Assembly: GCF_029051645.1 (NCBI RefSeq)
Contig: NZ_JAACFS010000009.1
Location: forward strand, 152,448 to 216,447
Reading direction: 5' to 3'
Source: Bradyrhizobium sp. CSA112
Lineage (GTDB): Bacteria > Pseudomonadota > Alphaproteobacteria > Rhizobiales > Xanthobacteraceae
Length of the DNA stretch: 64,000 nucleotides
In this document: in pieces, positions 1 through 9,478 of the stretch
Position numbering within the stretch: position 1 is the stretch's first letter
How the letters are laid out: the number at the start of each line of letters is the position of its first letter
The notes under the pieces: generated by a model
Seen by the model: the letters and a program-made list of their open reading frames with translations, nothing else
Told to the model about the DNA's origin: nothing
Database searches by the model: none
Translations under genes and position numbers: made by a program

Positions 1-90
1 ACAAGCACCTCGCCTCGGCCAGCATCAGGAACAGGCTCGGCGGCTGAAGCCTTTGCTCGCTTGTCGCTGCGCCGCCGTCCGCGAGGGCCA

Positions 91-345
91 CTATTTATTG
101 TCCTTCTTGGCCATGCCGCCGAGACCGGCCATGGTCACGAACATATCCTGGAAACGTTCAGCGACCTTGGGATCGAAGGTGAACCAGCTTTGAAGCAGCG
201 ACTCCGGCGAGACCTTTTCGATGTTGGCCATCACCTGCTGCTGCATCTTGTCCATCACGGCAGTCTGCATCGGCGAGACATCGGGCAGTCCGAAAAATTG
301 TCTGGCCTCCAGCGGCGTGCAATCGATTTCGACGTTAACTTTCAT
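91..345 (-). CDS. DUF6489 family small protein
   Basis: An 84-residue soluble protein beginning MKVNVEIDCTP and rich in Met and Gln (PMQTAVMDKMQQQVMANIEK), which resembles the uncharacterised DUF6489 family of Bradyrhizobium relatives. An upstream in-frame start would add 34 residues, but the internal ATG at 345 is preceded by an AAAGGAG ribosome binding site at good spacing, so I chose it. No signal peptide or membrane segment is visible; the C-terminus is a short charged tail (MAKKDNK). It lies downstream of the DadA-like gene on the same strand, about 100 bases away. Function is unknown, and the family name is from memory. Confidence 0.75.
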   Translation of the reverse strand: MKVNVEIDCTPLEARQFFGLPDVSPMQTAVMDKMQQQVMANIEKVSPESLLQSWFTFDPKVAERFQDMFVTMAGLGGMAKKDNK

Positions 346-443
346 GGACCGCTCCTTTTGCTGGCTTGCTGCAGTATCGCCACGATGGCCCGAGTCACGC
401 AAGGACAAGAGCCGGGCCCCGGCCCTCTCAATTTCCGATATGG

Positions 444-1697
444 TCAACCAAAGCGTTCGACGGCAAAAGGCCTAACATCGGCAAACGGGGTTTCACCGGT
501 CATCATTTCAGCCAACAGGCGCCCGGTTGCGGGTCCGAGCGTCAGGCCGTGGTGCTGATGGCCGAAATCGAACCACAGCCCGCCATGGCGGGGAGCCTTG
601 CCGATAACCGGCAGCATATCAGGCAGACAGGGCCGCGCGCCCATCCAGGGCCTGGCGTCGACCGGCCCACCGAGCGGAAACAGTCTGTGCGCCCGCGGCA
701 GGGCCCGCTCGACCTGGACCGGCGTCGGCGGCGCATCGCGGTGGGCAAACTCCGCGCCGGTCGTCAGGCGAATGCCGCGATTCATCGGCGCCAGCAGATA
801 GCCGAGATCGGTGTCCAGCACGGGATGATTCAAGACCGCGTTGCCACGCGGCTCGAGGTGCAAATGATAGCCCCGCTTGACCTGAAGCGGGATCGAATAG
901 CCGAGCGGCGCGAAGATCTGGTCGGACCACGGCCCCATCGCCACCACGACCTCGCGCGCCGTAATGGTGCCTTCCAGCGTCGCCACCCGCCACCGTCCGC
1001 CTGAGGGTTCGAGCGTTCGGGCGTCGCCAACCAGATAGCGCCCGCCCTTGCGGCCGAACAGCGCCGCATAGGCCTTGGCCAGCCCGCCGGGATCGGGCAC
1101 AAATCCCGGAGCTGGGAAATGGATTGCGCCAGTGAAATCGCCGGTCAGATGCGGCTCGCGCGCTGATATCGCCGGCCCGTCCAGCACTTCTCCCGTCACG
1201 CCATACTGCCGGGCGCGCTCCAGATCCCGCACCGCGTCCGAAAGCGTCACCTCCGAGCGAAACAGCTTGATCCAGCCCGACCGCTGCAACAGTTCCGGAA
1301 CATTGGCTTCCGCAATCAGCGCCTCATGCTCGATCAGGCTGCGCTGGATCAGCGGCAATTCGGCCATCGCACTGTGCAGTGCACGCTCCGGCGACGAGGC
1401 GAGGAAATACCGTGTCAGCCACGGCAGGAAGGCCGGCAAATCCCTGAAATGGTAACGCACCTGTGGCGCGCGAAGGAACGCGTAGCGCAGGATCTGGCCT
1501 ACATCGCGCGGAAACATGTAAGGAAAGACCGAGGCGCATTCGATCAGTCCGCCATTGCCGTAACTGGTTTCCTCGCCGGCGACCTCGTGCCGGTCGATCA
1601 GAACCACGTTCCGGCCGCGCTTCTGCAGATGTAAAGCGGCGCTGACGCCCACCATGCCCGCCCCCAGAACGAGAACGTCGGCCTTCAGTTCCGCCAT
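444..1697 (-). CDS. FAD-dependent D-amino-acid dehydrogenase-like oxidoreductase (DadA family)
   Basis: A 417-residue protein of the DAO/DadA superfamily. It has an N-terminal Rossmann dinucleotide motif GAGMVG at residues 12-17, an acidic strand end (LIDRHE) and a family-typical C-terminus (DFGHQHHGLTLGPATG) that closes the FAD site. Members oxidise D-amino acids or related imino-acid substrates and pass electrons to the quinone pool. The ATG at 1697 has a GGAGTGCCGG ribosome binding site. It is divergent from the peptide ABC importer that starts at 1895, so a role in oxidising imported amino acids is plausible. The exact substrate is not readable from sequence. Confidence 0.85.
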   Translation of the reverse strand: MAELKADVLVLGAGMVGVSAALHLQKRGRNVVLIDRHEVAGEETSYGNGGLIECASVFPYMFPRDVGQILRYAFLRAPQVRYHFRDLPAFLPWLTRYFLASSPERALHSAMAELPLIQRSLIEHEALIAEANVPELLQRSGWIKLFRSEVTLSDAVRDLERARQYGVTGEVLDGPAISAREPHLTGDFTGAIHFPAPGFVPDPGGLAKAYAALFGRKGGRYLVGDARTLEPSGGRWRVATLEGTITAREVVVAMGPWSDQIFAPLGYSIPLQVKRGYHLHLEPRGNAVLNHPVLDTDLGYLLAPMNRGIRLTTGAEFAHRDAPPTPVQVERALPRAHRLFPLGGPVDARPWMGARPCLPDMLPVIGKAPRHGGLWFDFGHQHHGLTLGPATGRLLAEMMTGETPFADVRPFAVERFG

Positions 1698-1894
1698 CCG
1701 GCACTCCGAAAGTTTAATGTCACGTGCTTGCGCGCGCGCCTTAAGATGAAACTAGTCTTTGCCGCACCGCCGCGCAAACCGGCACGCGGTGCAGGATAAT
1801 GATGCTTGCGCGGCGGCTGGACTTTGGCAACATGGCTCGGCAATATCCGCCGCCAGTTGCGGAAATTGGCGATCAAAGCGGGGAAATTGAACAA

Positions 1895-3490
1895 ATGTCG
1901 GTACGTCGGAGTTTGCTTGCAGCGGCCACGGCTTCCATTCTTGCCTTGGCGATGGCCCCGGCATTGGCCCAGTCCTTGCGCTATGCCAACCAGGGCGATC
2001 TCAAATCGCTTGACCCGTACACGCTGAACGAGAGCACGACCCATGCGCATCTCGGGCAGGTCTTTGAGGGCCTTACCGCCCGCGACAAGGATCTGAAGAT
2101 CATCCCGGCGCTGGCGGAGAGCTGGGAAACGCCCGAGCCGACACGCTGGCGGTTCCATCTGCGCAAGGGCGTGAAATTCCACAACGGCGATCCCTTCACC
2201 GCCGATGATGTGTTGTTCTCGGCGGACCGCGTACGCAAAAAGAGCTCGAACCTGCAGACCCGCGTTGCTCCCGATACCAAGGTCGTCAAGGTCGACGATT
2301 ACACGGTCGATTTCATCCTGACCTCGCCTAATCCCATTCTCAATTCGCAATGGGATACGTGGTACATCATGAGCAAGAAATGGGCCGAGGCGAACAATTC
2401 CGTCGACCCGACGCCCGCCGCGGCGACGACGCCGAGCTTCGCCTCGCTCAACGCCAATGGCACCGGCGCCTTCTCGGTCGAAAGCCATCAGCCTGGCGTC
2501 AAGACCGTGTTCAAGGCCAATCCCAACTGGTGGCGCAAGCCGGAATACAACATCAAAGAAATCGTCTTCACGCCGATTGGTTCGGATGCGACCCGCGTAG
2601 CCGCGCTGCTGTCGGGCGAAGTCGACGTCATCGAGCCGGTTCCGATCCAGGATATTTCGCGGGTCGATTCCAGCCCCAACGCCCAGGTGCTGAAGGGACC
2701 TGAACTTCGCACCATCTTCCTCGGCATGGATCAGGTCCGCGACGAGCTGCTCTACTCTAACGTCAAGGGCAAGAACCCGTTCAAGGACGTCAAGGTGCGC
2801 GAGGCCTTCTTCAAGGCCATCGATATCGAACTGATCAAAACCCGCGTCATGCGCGGCCTGTCGACGCCCTCGGCGCTGATGATCGCACCGCAATTGTTCA
2901 AACTATCCGGCGACTTCACGCGGCCGAAATTCGATCCCGACGGCGCCAAGAAGCTTCTGACCGAAGCCGGCTATCCCGACGGATTCGAAGTCACGATGGA
3001 TTGCCCGAACGACCGCTATGTCAACGACGCCGCGATCTGTCAGGCTGTCGTCGGCATGCTGGCCCGCATCGGCGTCAAGGTGACACTGCTGGCGCAGCCC
3101 AAGGCGCAGTATTTCGCCAAGGTGCTGAAGCCCGGCGGCTACCAGACCTCGTTCTACCTGCTCGGCTGGACTCCCGGCACGCTCGACTCCCACAACGTCC
3201 TGTATGATATCATGGGCTGCCGCGATGATCCGAAATCCAGTCGCGGCGAGGCCAATCTCGGCGGCTACTGCAACAAGAAGCTCGATGAGCTCACCGACAA
3301 GGTGCTGCAGGAATCCGACACGACCAAGCGCGACCTCCTGATCAAGGAAGCCTTCCAGATCGCGGCCAAGGATTTCGGCTACATCCCACTGCACCAGCAG
3401 GCGCTGGCCTGGGGCGTGTCGAAAAAAGTCAAGCTGAGCCAGCGCGCCGACAATCAGGTCCTGCTCTACTGGGCGACCAAACAGGACTAG
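1895..3490 (+). CDS. Peptide/opine-type ABC transporter substrate-binding protein (SBP_bac_5 family)
   Basis: A periplasmic solute receptor of 531 residues. The start at 1895 (MSVRRSLLAAATASILALAM) gives a clean Sec signal peptide with likely cleavage after ALA at residue 25; a longer frame from 1799 would bury that signal, so I rejected it. The family signature is seen in KGVKFHNGDPFTADDVLFSADR. Four Cys in the C-terminal lobe (MDCPND, AAICQA, MGCRDD, GGYCNK) could make disulfides. It opens an operon of receptor, two permeases and two ATPases, and is separated from the permeases by an intrinsic terminator that probably raises receptor expression over the membrane parts. Confidence 0.93.
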   Translation: MSVRRSLLAAATASILALAMAPALAQSLRYANQGDLKSLDPYTLNESTTHAHLGQVFEGLTARDKDLKIIPALAESWETPEPTRWRFHLRKGVKFHNGDPFTADDVLFSADRVRKKSSNLQTRVAPDTKVVKVDDYTVDFILTSPNPILNSQWDTWYIMSKKWAEANNSVDPTPAAATTPSFASLNANGTGAFSVESHQPGVKTVFKANPNWWRKPEYNIKEIVFTPIGSDATRVAALLSGEVDVIEPVPIQDISRVDSSPNAQVLKGPELRTIFLGMDQVRDELLYSNVKGKNPFKDVKVREAFFKAIDIELIKTRVMRGLSTPSALMIAPQLFKLSGDFTRPKFDPDGAKKLLTEAGYPDGFEVTMDCPNDRYVNDAAICQAVVGMLARIGVKVTLLAQPKAQYFAKVLKPGGYQTSFYLLGWTPGTLDSHNVLYDIMGCRDDPKSSRGEANLGGYCNKKLDELTDKVLQESDTTKRDLLIKEAFQIAAKDFGYIPLHQQALAWGVSKKVKLSQRADNQVLLYWATKQD

Positions 3491-3505
3491 TCAGGCGTCA
3501 GCACC

Positions 3506-3544
3506 AGGTCCCGGCGGCTTAGTGGCTTCCGGGACCTTTCTTTT
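3506..3544 (+). terminator. Intrinsic terminator/attenuator between receptor and permease genes
   Basis: Perfect 9-bp stem AGGTCCCGG (3506-3514) with CCGGGACCT (3529-3537), a 14-nt loop, then TTCTTTT (3538-3544). It lies 15 bases after the receptor stop and 51 bases before the permease start, the usual position for partial termination in ABC operons. Confidence 0.7.
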
Positions 3545-3595
3545 CGAGGCGACAGCGACTTGCGCCGCCGCACGAGAAAGCAGTGAAAGGAATCC

Positions 3596-4576
3596 ATGCT
3601 CGCTTTCACTCTTCGCCGCGCTATCCAGGCCATCGGCGTCATGATCGCGGTCGGCGTCATCGCCTTCTCGATGTTCCGTTTCGCCGGCGACCCCGTCAAC
3701 CAGATCGTTTCGCTGGATACGCCGGCCGCTGAGCGCGAAGCGGTGCGCAAATCGCTCGGTCTGGACGATCCGGTGCCGGTGCAGTTCGCCCGCTATTTTG
3801 GCAACGCCGTGCAGTTCAAGTTCGGGGTGTCCTATCAGTTCCGCCAGCCGGTCTCGAACCTGCTGATGGAGCGGATGCCGGCGACGCTGGAACTCGCCGC
3901 CTGCGCCACCGTTCTTGCCATGGTCTTCGGCATCCTCATGGGCGTCTATTCCGCGCTGCGGCGCGATACCATTCTCACAAAGTTCTTCCAGGCCGTGTCT
4001 CTGATCGGAATCTCCCTGCCGACGTTCCTGATCGGCATTCTCTTGATCTATCTGTTCTCTGTCACGCTGGGCTGGCTGCCTTCATTTGGGCGCGGTGATG
4101 TGGTGCGGATCGGGTGGTGGACCACCGGCCTCCTGACGCTCTCCGGCCTCAAGGCGCTGATCATGCCCTCGATCACGCTCGGCCTGTTCCAGATGACCCT
4201 GATCATGCGGCTGGTGCGCGCTGAAATGCTCGAAGTGCTCCGTACCGATTACATTCGCTTCGCCCGCGCCCGCGGCCTGACGACCCGAGCGATCCATTTC
4301 GGTCACGCGCTGAAGAACACGCTGGTTCCCGTTATCACTGTGGCAGGCCTGCAGTTTGGCTCGGTAATTGCATTTGCCATCATCACCGAAACCGTCTTCC
4401 AATGGCCTGGTATGGGATTGTTGTTCGTGCAGGCCGTCCAGAATGTCGATATCCCGATCATGGCCGCCTACCTGCTGATGGTCTCGCTGATCTTCGTCAC
4501 CATCAACCTGGTTGTCGACATCCTCTACACCATCGTCGATCCGCGCCTGCGCTCGACCATCAGCCGTCCGGCTTAG
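3596..4576 (+). CDS. Peptide-type ABC transporter permease (DppB/OppB family)
   Basis: A 326-residue inner-membrane permease with six expected membrane spans. The N-terminal span is AIGVMIAVGVIAFSMFRFAGDP, including the conserved GDP of DppB proteins. The cytoplasmic EAA-type loop is seen in YIRFARARGLTTRAIHFGHA before LKNTLVPV, and the C-terminus VDILYTIVDPRLR is typical of the family. The ATG at 3596 follows GAAAGGAATCC. It pairs with the next gene, 12 bases downstream, to form the translocation pore. Confidence 0.93.
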   Translation: MLAFTLRRAIQAIGVMIAVGVIAFSMFRFAGDPVNQIVSLDTPAAEREAVRKSLGLDDPVPVQFARYFGNAVQFKFGVSYQFRQPVSNLLMERMPATLELAACATVLAMVFGILMGVYSALRRDTILTKFFQAVSLIGISLPTFLIGILLIYLFSVTLGWLPSFGRGDVVRIGWWTTGLLTLSGLKALIMPSITLGLFQMTLIMRLVRAEMLEVLRTDYIRFARARGLTTRAIHFGHALKNTLVPVITVAGLQFGSVIAFAIITETVFQWPGMGLLFVQAVQNVDIPIMAAYLLMVSLIFVTINLVVDILYTIVDPRLRSTISRPA

Positions 4577-4588
4577 GAAAGACACCAG

Positions 4589-5560
4589 ATGTCTGACGCC
4601 GTAGTCCCTCACCGACTAGAGCCGAACGCGCAAGCGTCGCGCTCCGGCCCGGGTTGGCTCAAGCGCGCGCTCGACAGCGACATCTTTTATTCGTTCCGCC
4701 GTTCACGAATGACCATGGTCGCGGCGGCCGTCACCATTCTGTTCTTCCTGCTGGCGATCTTTGCATCGCAACTGTCGGTGCAGAACCCGTTCGATCCGGC
4801 GCAACTGCAATTGATGAACTCGCGGATCTCGCCGCTGTGGACCGCCGAAGGTCAGAGCCCGTTCCTGCTCGGCACCGACGAACAGGGCCGCGACGTGTTT
4901 TCGGCCATTCTCTATGGCTTGCGGATTTCACTCGTGGTCGGCGTGCTCGGCGTGGTGCTTGCCGGCACGCTCGGCATCACGCTCGGGCTGATCGCAGGCT
5001 ATTTCGGCGGCACCGTCGACGGACTGATCATGCGCATTGCCGACGTGCAGCTCACCTTCCCTGCGATCCTGATCGCGCTATTGGTCAATGGTGTCGCCAA
5101 GTCCGTGTTCGGCAACCGGCTCGACGCCATGAGTACGCTGGCGGTGCTGGTGGTCGCGATCGGCCTGAGTTTCTGGGTGCAGTATGCCCGCACCGTGCGC
5201 GGCTCGGTTATGGTCGAGAAGAACAAGGACTATGTCGCGGCCGCGCAGTTGATCGGCCTTCCCGCGCCGAAGATCATTTTCCGGCACGTGCTGCCCAACA
5301 CGATGGGGCCGATCCTGGTGATCGCGACCATCAATCTGGCGCTCGCCATCATCACCGAGGCGACGCTGTCGTTCCTGGGCGCCGGCATGCCTGACACCAT
5401 GCCCTCGCTCGGCACACTGATCCGGATCGGCAACAACTACCTGTTCGCCGGCGAATGGTGGATCGTCGCCTTCCCCGGCATTGCGCTGGCGGGACTGATC
5501 CTCTCCATCAACCTGCTCGGCGACTGGCTGCGCGACGCGCTCAATCCAAAGCTCCGATGA
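4589..5560 (+). CDS. Peptide-type ABC transporter permease (DppC/OppC family)
   Basis: The 323-residue partner permease. The N-terminal OppC_N region includes a membrane span (VTILFFLLAIFASQL) and the periplasmic LLGTDEQGRDVFSAILYGLR block that is diagnostic of DppC. The EAA loop reads YVAAAQLIGLPAPKIIFRH, followed by VLPNTMGPI, and the C-terminus is LLGDWLRDALNPKLR. The start at 4589 has AGGAAAGACACC upstream. Its stop overlaps the start of the first ATPase by ATGA, indicating translational coupling. Confidence 0.93.
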   Translation: MSDAVVPHRLEPNAQASRSGPGWLKRALDSDIFYSFRRSRMTMVAAAVTILFFLLAIFASQLSVQNPFDPAQLQLMNSRISPLWTAEGQSPFLLGTDEQGRDVFSAILYGLRISLVVGVLGVVLAGTLGITLGLIAGYFGGTVDGLIMRIADVQLTFPAILIALLVNGVAKSVFGNRLDAMSTLAVLVVAIGLSFWVQYARTVRGSVMVEKNKDYVAAAQLIGLPAPKIIFRHVLPNTMGPILVIATINLALAIITEATLSFLGAGMPDTMPSLGTLIRIGNNYLFAGEWWIVAFPGIALAGLILSINLLGDWLRDALNPKLR

Positions 5561-6555
5561 CCGTGCCTGTCCTCTCCGTGCGTAACCTCGAGGTGGAATT
5601 CCTCACCCGCCGCAGCACGCTGCGCGCGATCAATGGCGTGTCCTTCGACATCGCCAAGGGCGAAGTGCTCGGCGTGGTCGGCGAGTCAGGCGCCGGCAAA
5701 TCAGTCACCGGCCTTGCCGTAATCGGGCTGATCGACCCGCCCGGCCGCATCGCCGGTGGCGAAATCTACCTGTCGGGCACCCGGATCGATCACCTGCCGC
5801 CGGAAGAAATCCGCCGCATCCGGGGCAAGCGGATCGGGATGATCTTCCAGGATCCGCTGACAAGCCTCAATCCGCTGTATCGTATTGGCGACCAGATCGT
5901 GGAGACGATCCGGACCCACCTGAATCTTTCGGAGACGGCGGCGCGCAAACGCGCCATCGATCTGCTCGCCGAAGTTGGAATCCCGGCGCCGGAGAAACGC
6001 ATCGACGCCTACCCACACGAATTCTCCGGCGGCATGCGCCAACGCGTCGTGATCGCGCTTGCGATCTGCGCCGAGCCGGAGCTGATCATTGCCGACGAGC
6101 CGACGACCGCGCTCGACGTTTCCGTGCAGGCGCAGATCATTTCGCTGATCAAGCGGCTCGGCCGCGATTACGGCACCGCCGTCATGCTGGTCACCCACGA
6201 CATGGGCGTGATTGCCGAGACCTCCGACCGCGTGGCGGTGATGTATTCGGGCCGGATCGCCGAAATCGGCCCGGTGCAGGATGTCGTGCAGAACCCGCTG
6301 CATCCCTACGCCAAGGGCCTGATGGGCGCGATCCCGACGCTGGCCGGCGAAGACAAGCGGCTGGTGCAGATTCCGGGTTCGATGCCGCGGCTGTCGGCGA
6401 TTCCGCCGGGCTGCTCGTTCAATCCACGTTGCGCCTTTGCGTTCGACCGCTGCCGCGTCGATCGGCCGGAGCCGCTCAAGCACGGCTCGCACGCCGTGGC
6501 CTGCCATCTCTTCGATACCGCGCCCGGTGAAGCGGCGAAGGAGACCGCGGCATGA
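5557..6555 (+). CDS. Peptide-type ABC transporter ATP-binding protein (DppD/OppD family)
   Basis: A 332-residue ATPase. Walker A is GESGAGKS at residues 42-49, the Q-loop is in MIFQDPLTSLNP, the ABC signature is SGGMRQR, Walker B with the D-loop is LIIADEPTTALD, and the H-loop is VTHD. The C-terminal oligopeptide extension carries the usual Cys pattern (PGCSFNPRCAFAFDRC). The start at 5557 makes a 4-base ATGA overlap with the permease gene; an earlier frame from 5455 lies inside that gene and is not needed. Confidence 0.94.
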   Translation: MTVPVLSVRNLEVEFLTRRSTLRAINGVSFDIAKGEVLGVVGESGAGKSVTGLAVIGLIDPPGRIAGGEIYLSGTRIDHLPPEEIRRIRGKRIGMIFQDPLTSLNPLYRIGDQIVETIRTHLNLSETAARKRAIDLLAEVGIPAPEKRIDAYPHEFSGGMRQRVVIALAICAEPELIIADEPTTALDVSVQAQIISLIKRLGRDYGTAVMLVTHDMGVIAETSDRVAVMYSGRIAEIGPVQDVVQNPLHPYAKGLMGAIPTLAGEDKRLVQIPGSMPRLSAIPPGCSFNPRCAFAFDRCRVDRPEPLKHGSHAVACHLFDTAPGEAAKETAA

Positions 6556-7550
6556 GTCCGCCCTTTGTAGATGTCAGAAATTTACGCCGCGTGTTCGACG
6601 TCTCGAAGCCATGGCTCAACCGCGTCCTCGAAGGCGGCCATCTCGAATTCCTCAAAGCCGTCGACGGCGTGACCTTCGATATCAAGAAGGGCGAAACATT
6701 CGCGCTCGTCGGCGAGTCCGGCTCGGGCAAGACCACCGTGGCGCGGATGGTGGTAGGGTTGCTGCCGCCGAGTTCGGGCGAAGTGATCATCGACGGCGTG
6801 TCGATGACGAGTGCCAGACAGGCACAGGCGCGGCAGCGGCTGCGGCGCCGCATCCAGATGATCTTCCAGGATCCCTATGCGAGCCTCAATCCCCGCTTCC
6901 GGGTCGATGCCATCGTCTCCGAACCGATCCGCGCCTTCGATCTGATCCAGGGCGAGCGCGACATCCGCATGCGCGTCGGCGAATTGTTGAACCTCGTCGG
7001 GCTGCATCCCGATGACGGATTGAAGTATCCGCACGAATTTTCCGGCGGGCAGCGCCAGCGCATCGCGATCGCGCGCGCGCTGGCGTCCGAGGCCGAATTC
7101 ATCGTCTGCGACGAGCCGACCTCGGCGCTCGATGTCTCCGTGCAGGCGCAGATCCTCAATCTGATGCGCGACCTGCAGGACAAGTTCGGCCTGACCTACC
7201 TCCTGATCAGCCACAACCTCGCCGTGGTCCGCCATATGGCGACCCGCATCGGCGTGATGTATCTCGGCCGCATCGTCGAGATTGCCGAAGGCCGCGAGCT
7301 GTTCGCCAATCCCCGAATGCCCTACACCAAGATGCTCTTGGGCGCGGTTCCTGATCTCGCGATGTCCGGCCGCCAGCGGATTCCGGTCAAGGGCGAAATC
7401 CCCAATCCGATCCATCCGCCGCCCGGCTGCGCCTTCAATCCGCGCTGCCCGTTGGCCTTCGATCTCTGCCGCCGGCAGGCGCCGGCGCTGATCGACGGCG
7501 TCGCCTGCCATGCCGTCAACCATCCGGTTGAAGCCGCCGCTGCGATATGA
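6552..7550 (+). CDS. Peptide-type ABC transporter ATP-binding protein (DppF/OppF family)
   Basis: The second ATPase, 332 residues, coupled to the previous gene by a 4-base ATGA overlap. It has Walker A GESGSGKT, signature SGGQRQR, Walker B IVCDEPTSALD and H-loop ISHN. The C-terminal extension is PPGCAFNPRCPLAFDLC. SGGQ rather than SGGM in the signature, and the N-terminal insertion between strands, are typical of OppF over OppD. The two ATPases should form the heterodimeric motor of the first importer. Confidence 0.94.
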   Translation: MSPPFVDVRNLRRVFDVSKPWLNRVLEGGHLEFLKAVDGVTFDIKKGETFALVGESGSGKTTVARMVVGLLPPSSGEVIIDGVSMTSARQAQARQRLRRRIQMIFQDPYASLNPRFRVDAIVSEPIRAFDLIQGERDIRMRVGELLNLVGLHPDDGLKYPHEFSGGQRQRIAIARALASEAEFIVCDEPTSALDVSVQAQILNLMRDLQDKFGLTYLLISHNLAVVRHMATRIGVMYLGRIVEIAEGRELFANPRMPYTKMLLGAVPDLAMSGRQRIPVKGEIPNPIHPPPGCAFNPRCPLAFDLCRRQAPALIDGVACHAVNHPVEAAAAI

Positions 7551-7653
7551 TCACAGGGATGGGAGCAATGCGTGGCATGCCACCGGTTGGCATCCAGCTT
7601 CGCCTGTGGTCAAGTGCACCGGCATCGCGATACCAGCACGGCATTGGATTCCC

Positions 7654-9459
7654 ATGAGCAACATCAACCCCGATCCCTTCACCACAAGACCGGAAATCGA
7701 AGGCACCTTTGGCGTGGTCACCTCCACCCACTGGATCGCCACCGCGGTCGGTATGAGCATTCTGGAAAAAGGCGGCAACGCGTTCGATGCCGGTGTTGCT
7801 ACCGCTTTCACGCTGCAGGTGGTTGAGCCGCATCTGAACGGTCCCGGCGGCGACGTGCCGATCATTGTGCACGACACCAAGCGCGGCCGTACCGAAGTGA
7901 TCTGCGGCCAGGGTCCGGCGCCTGCGAAGGCCACCATCGCGCATTACAAGAGCGAAGGCCTGGAAATGGTGCCGGGCACCGGCCTTCTCGCCGCCTGCGT
8001 GCCCGGCACGTTCGAATCCTGGATGCTGCTGCTGCGTGACTACGGCACGATGCGGCTGCGCGAGGTGCTGGAGCCCGCAATCGCCTACGCCCGCGACGGC
8101 TATCCGCTGGTCGAGCGCGCTTCCGCAACCATCCAGGTCGTCGAGCAGTTGTTCAGGAAGCACTGGACCACCTCGGCGGCGGTGTACCTGCCGAGCAACG
8201 AAGTGCCGAGGCCCGGCACGCTGTTCACCAACAAGCAGCTCTCGGAAACCTACGCCCGCATCCTCAAAGAGGCCGAAAGCGCCGGCTCCGATCGCGTCGC
8301 GCAGATCGAACGCGCGCGAAAGTCCTGGTCGCAGGGTTTTGTGGCGGAAGCGATCGACAGGTTCTGCCGCACGCAGGACGTGATGGACGTCTCCGGCTCG
8401 CCGCATCGCGGCGTGCTAAGCGCCGACGACATGGCGCGCTGGCAGCCGACCGTCGAGGCGCCGCTCACCTACGACTATGGCCGCTACACCGTCTGCAAGC
8501 CCGGCGTCTGGAGCCAAGGCCCCGTGATGCTGCAGCAGCTCGCGCTGTTGAAGGGCTTTGAGCTCGACGGGCTCGATCCCGCCGGCCCCGACTTCATCCA
8601 TCTGCAGATCGAATGCGCAAAGCTCGCCTTCGCCGACCGCGAAAAATTCTACGGCGATCCAAAGTTCACGGACATCCCGATCACGACCTTGCTGTCGGAC
8701 GCCTACAATGACGAACGCCGCAAGCTGATCTCGAAAGACAAGGCCTCGCTCGACTTCCTCCCCGGCTCGGTCGAAGGTTTCGGCTCGGTGGTGAAGCTGC
8801 GCCGCGCCGAAGGTCACCGCGAGGCGGTTGGCGCCATGGGCGCGGGCGAGCCGACGGTCGGCCGTTTCGGCGAGGTGCGTGGCGATACCGTTCATTTCGA
8901 TATTATCGACCAGGCCGGCAACATGGTCTCGGCGACCCCATCCGGCGGTTGGCTGCAATCTTCACCCGTCATTCCCGAACTCGGCTTCTGCCTCGGCAGC
9001 CGCGCGCAGATGTTCTGGCTGGAAGAAGACCACCCGGCGGCGCTGGCGCCGGGCAAGCGCCCGCGCACCACGCTCTCGCCGACCATGGCGCTACGCGATG
9101 GCGAGCCGTACATGGCCTGGGGCTCGCCCGGCGGCGACCAGCAGGATCAATGGACCACGCAATTCTTTCTCCGGCACGTCCATGCAAAACTGAACCTGCA
9201 GGAATCGATCGACGCGCCGGCCTGGCACTCCGAACATTTCCCGATTTCGTTCTGGCCGCGCACCGCGCGTCCCGGCGTGCTCGTGCTCGAAAGCCGCGTG
9301 CCGAAGGCGACGATCGACACGCTGAAGGGCCGCGGCCATGTCGTCGAAATCGGTCCCGAATGGTCGGAAGGCCGCCTCACCGCAGCCTCCAGGGTCGGCC
9401 GCCGCCGCCGCGCCGCCGCCAATCCCAGGGGCATGCAAGGCTACGCGGCAGGCCGGTAA
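7654..9459 (+). CDS. Gamma-glutamyltransferase family Ntn-hydrolase
   Basis: A 601-residue protein of the GGT family, which cleave gamma-glutamyl bonds after autocatalytic splitting at a Thr. The likely nucleophile is Thr412 in GDTVHFDIIDQ. The family block GKRPRTTLSPTM and the early block EKGGNAFDAGVATAFTLQVVEPHLNGPGGD are both present. The start MSNINPDPF at 7654 aligns with family N-termini; a frame starting in the upstream ATPase gene was rejected. No signal peptide is visible, so it is probably cytoplasmic, unlike classical periplasmic GGT. It sits between two peptide importers, which suggests processing of imported gamma-glutamyl or related amides. Substrate is unproven. Confidence 0.88.
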   Translation: MSNINPDPFTTRPEIEGTFGVVTSTHWIATAVGMSILEKGGNAFDAGVATAFTLQVVEPHLNGPGGDVPIIVHDTKRGRTEVICGQGPAPAKATIAHYKSEGLEMVPGTGLLAACVPGTFESWMLLLRDYGTMRLREVLEPAIAYARDGYPLVERASATIQVVEQLFRKHWTTSAAVYLPSNEVPRPGTLFTNKQLSETYARILKEAESAGSDRVAQIERARKSWSQGFVAEAIDRFCRTQDVMDVSGSPHRGVLSADDMARWQPTVEAPLTYDYGRYTVCKPGVWSQGPVMLQQLALLKGFELDGLDPAGPDFIHLQIECAKLAFADREKFYGDPKFTDIPITTLLSDAYNDERRKLISKDKASLDFLPGSVEGFGSVVKLRRAEGHREAVGAMGAGEPTVGRFGEVRGDTVHFDIIDQAGNMVSATPSGGWLQSSPVIPELGFCLGSRAQMFWLEEDHPAALAPGKRPRTTLSPTMALRDGEPYMAWGSPGGDQQDQWTTQFFLRHVHAKLNLQESIDAPAWHSEHFPISFWPRTARPGVLVLESRVPKATIDTLKGRGHVVEIGPEWSEGRLTAASRVGRRRRAAANPRGMQGYAAGR

Positions 9460-9478
9460 TTCACAGGAACGAGACAAG

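Noticed and set aside
1..90. End of a gene at the left edge
   Set aside because: No frame with motifs or a stop context was convincing in the first 90 bases.
1685..2893. A 402-codon open frame on the minus strand across the receptor gene
   Set aside because: It lies opposite a strong receptor gene, is Arg/His rich and shows no family motif; a high-GC shadow.
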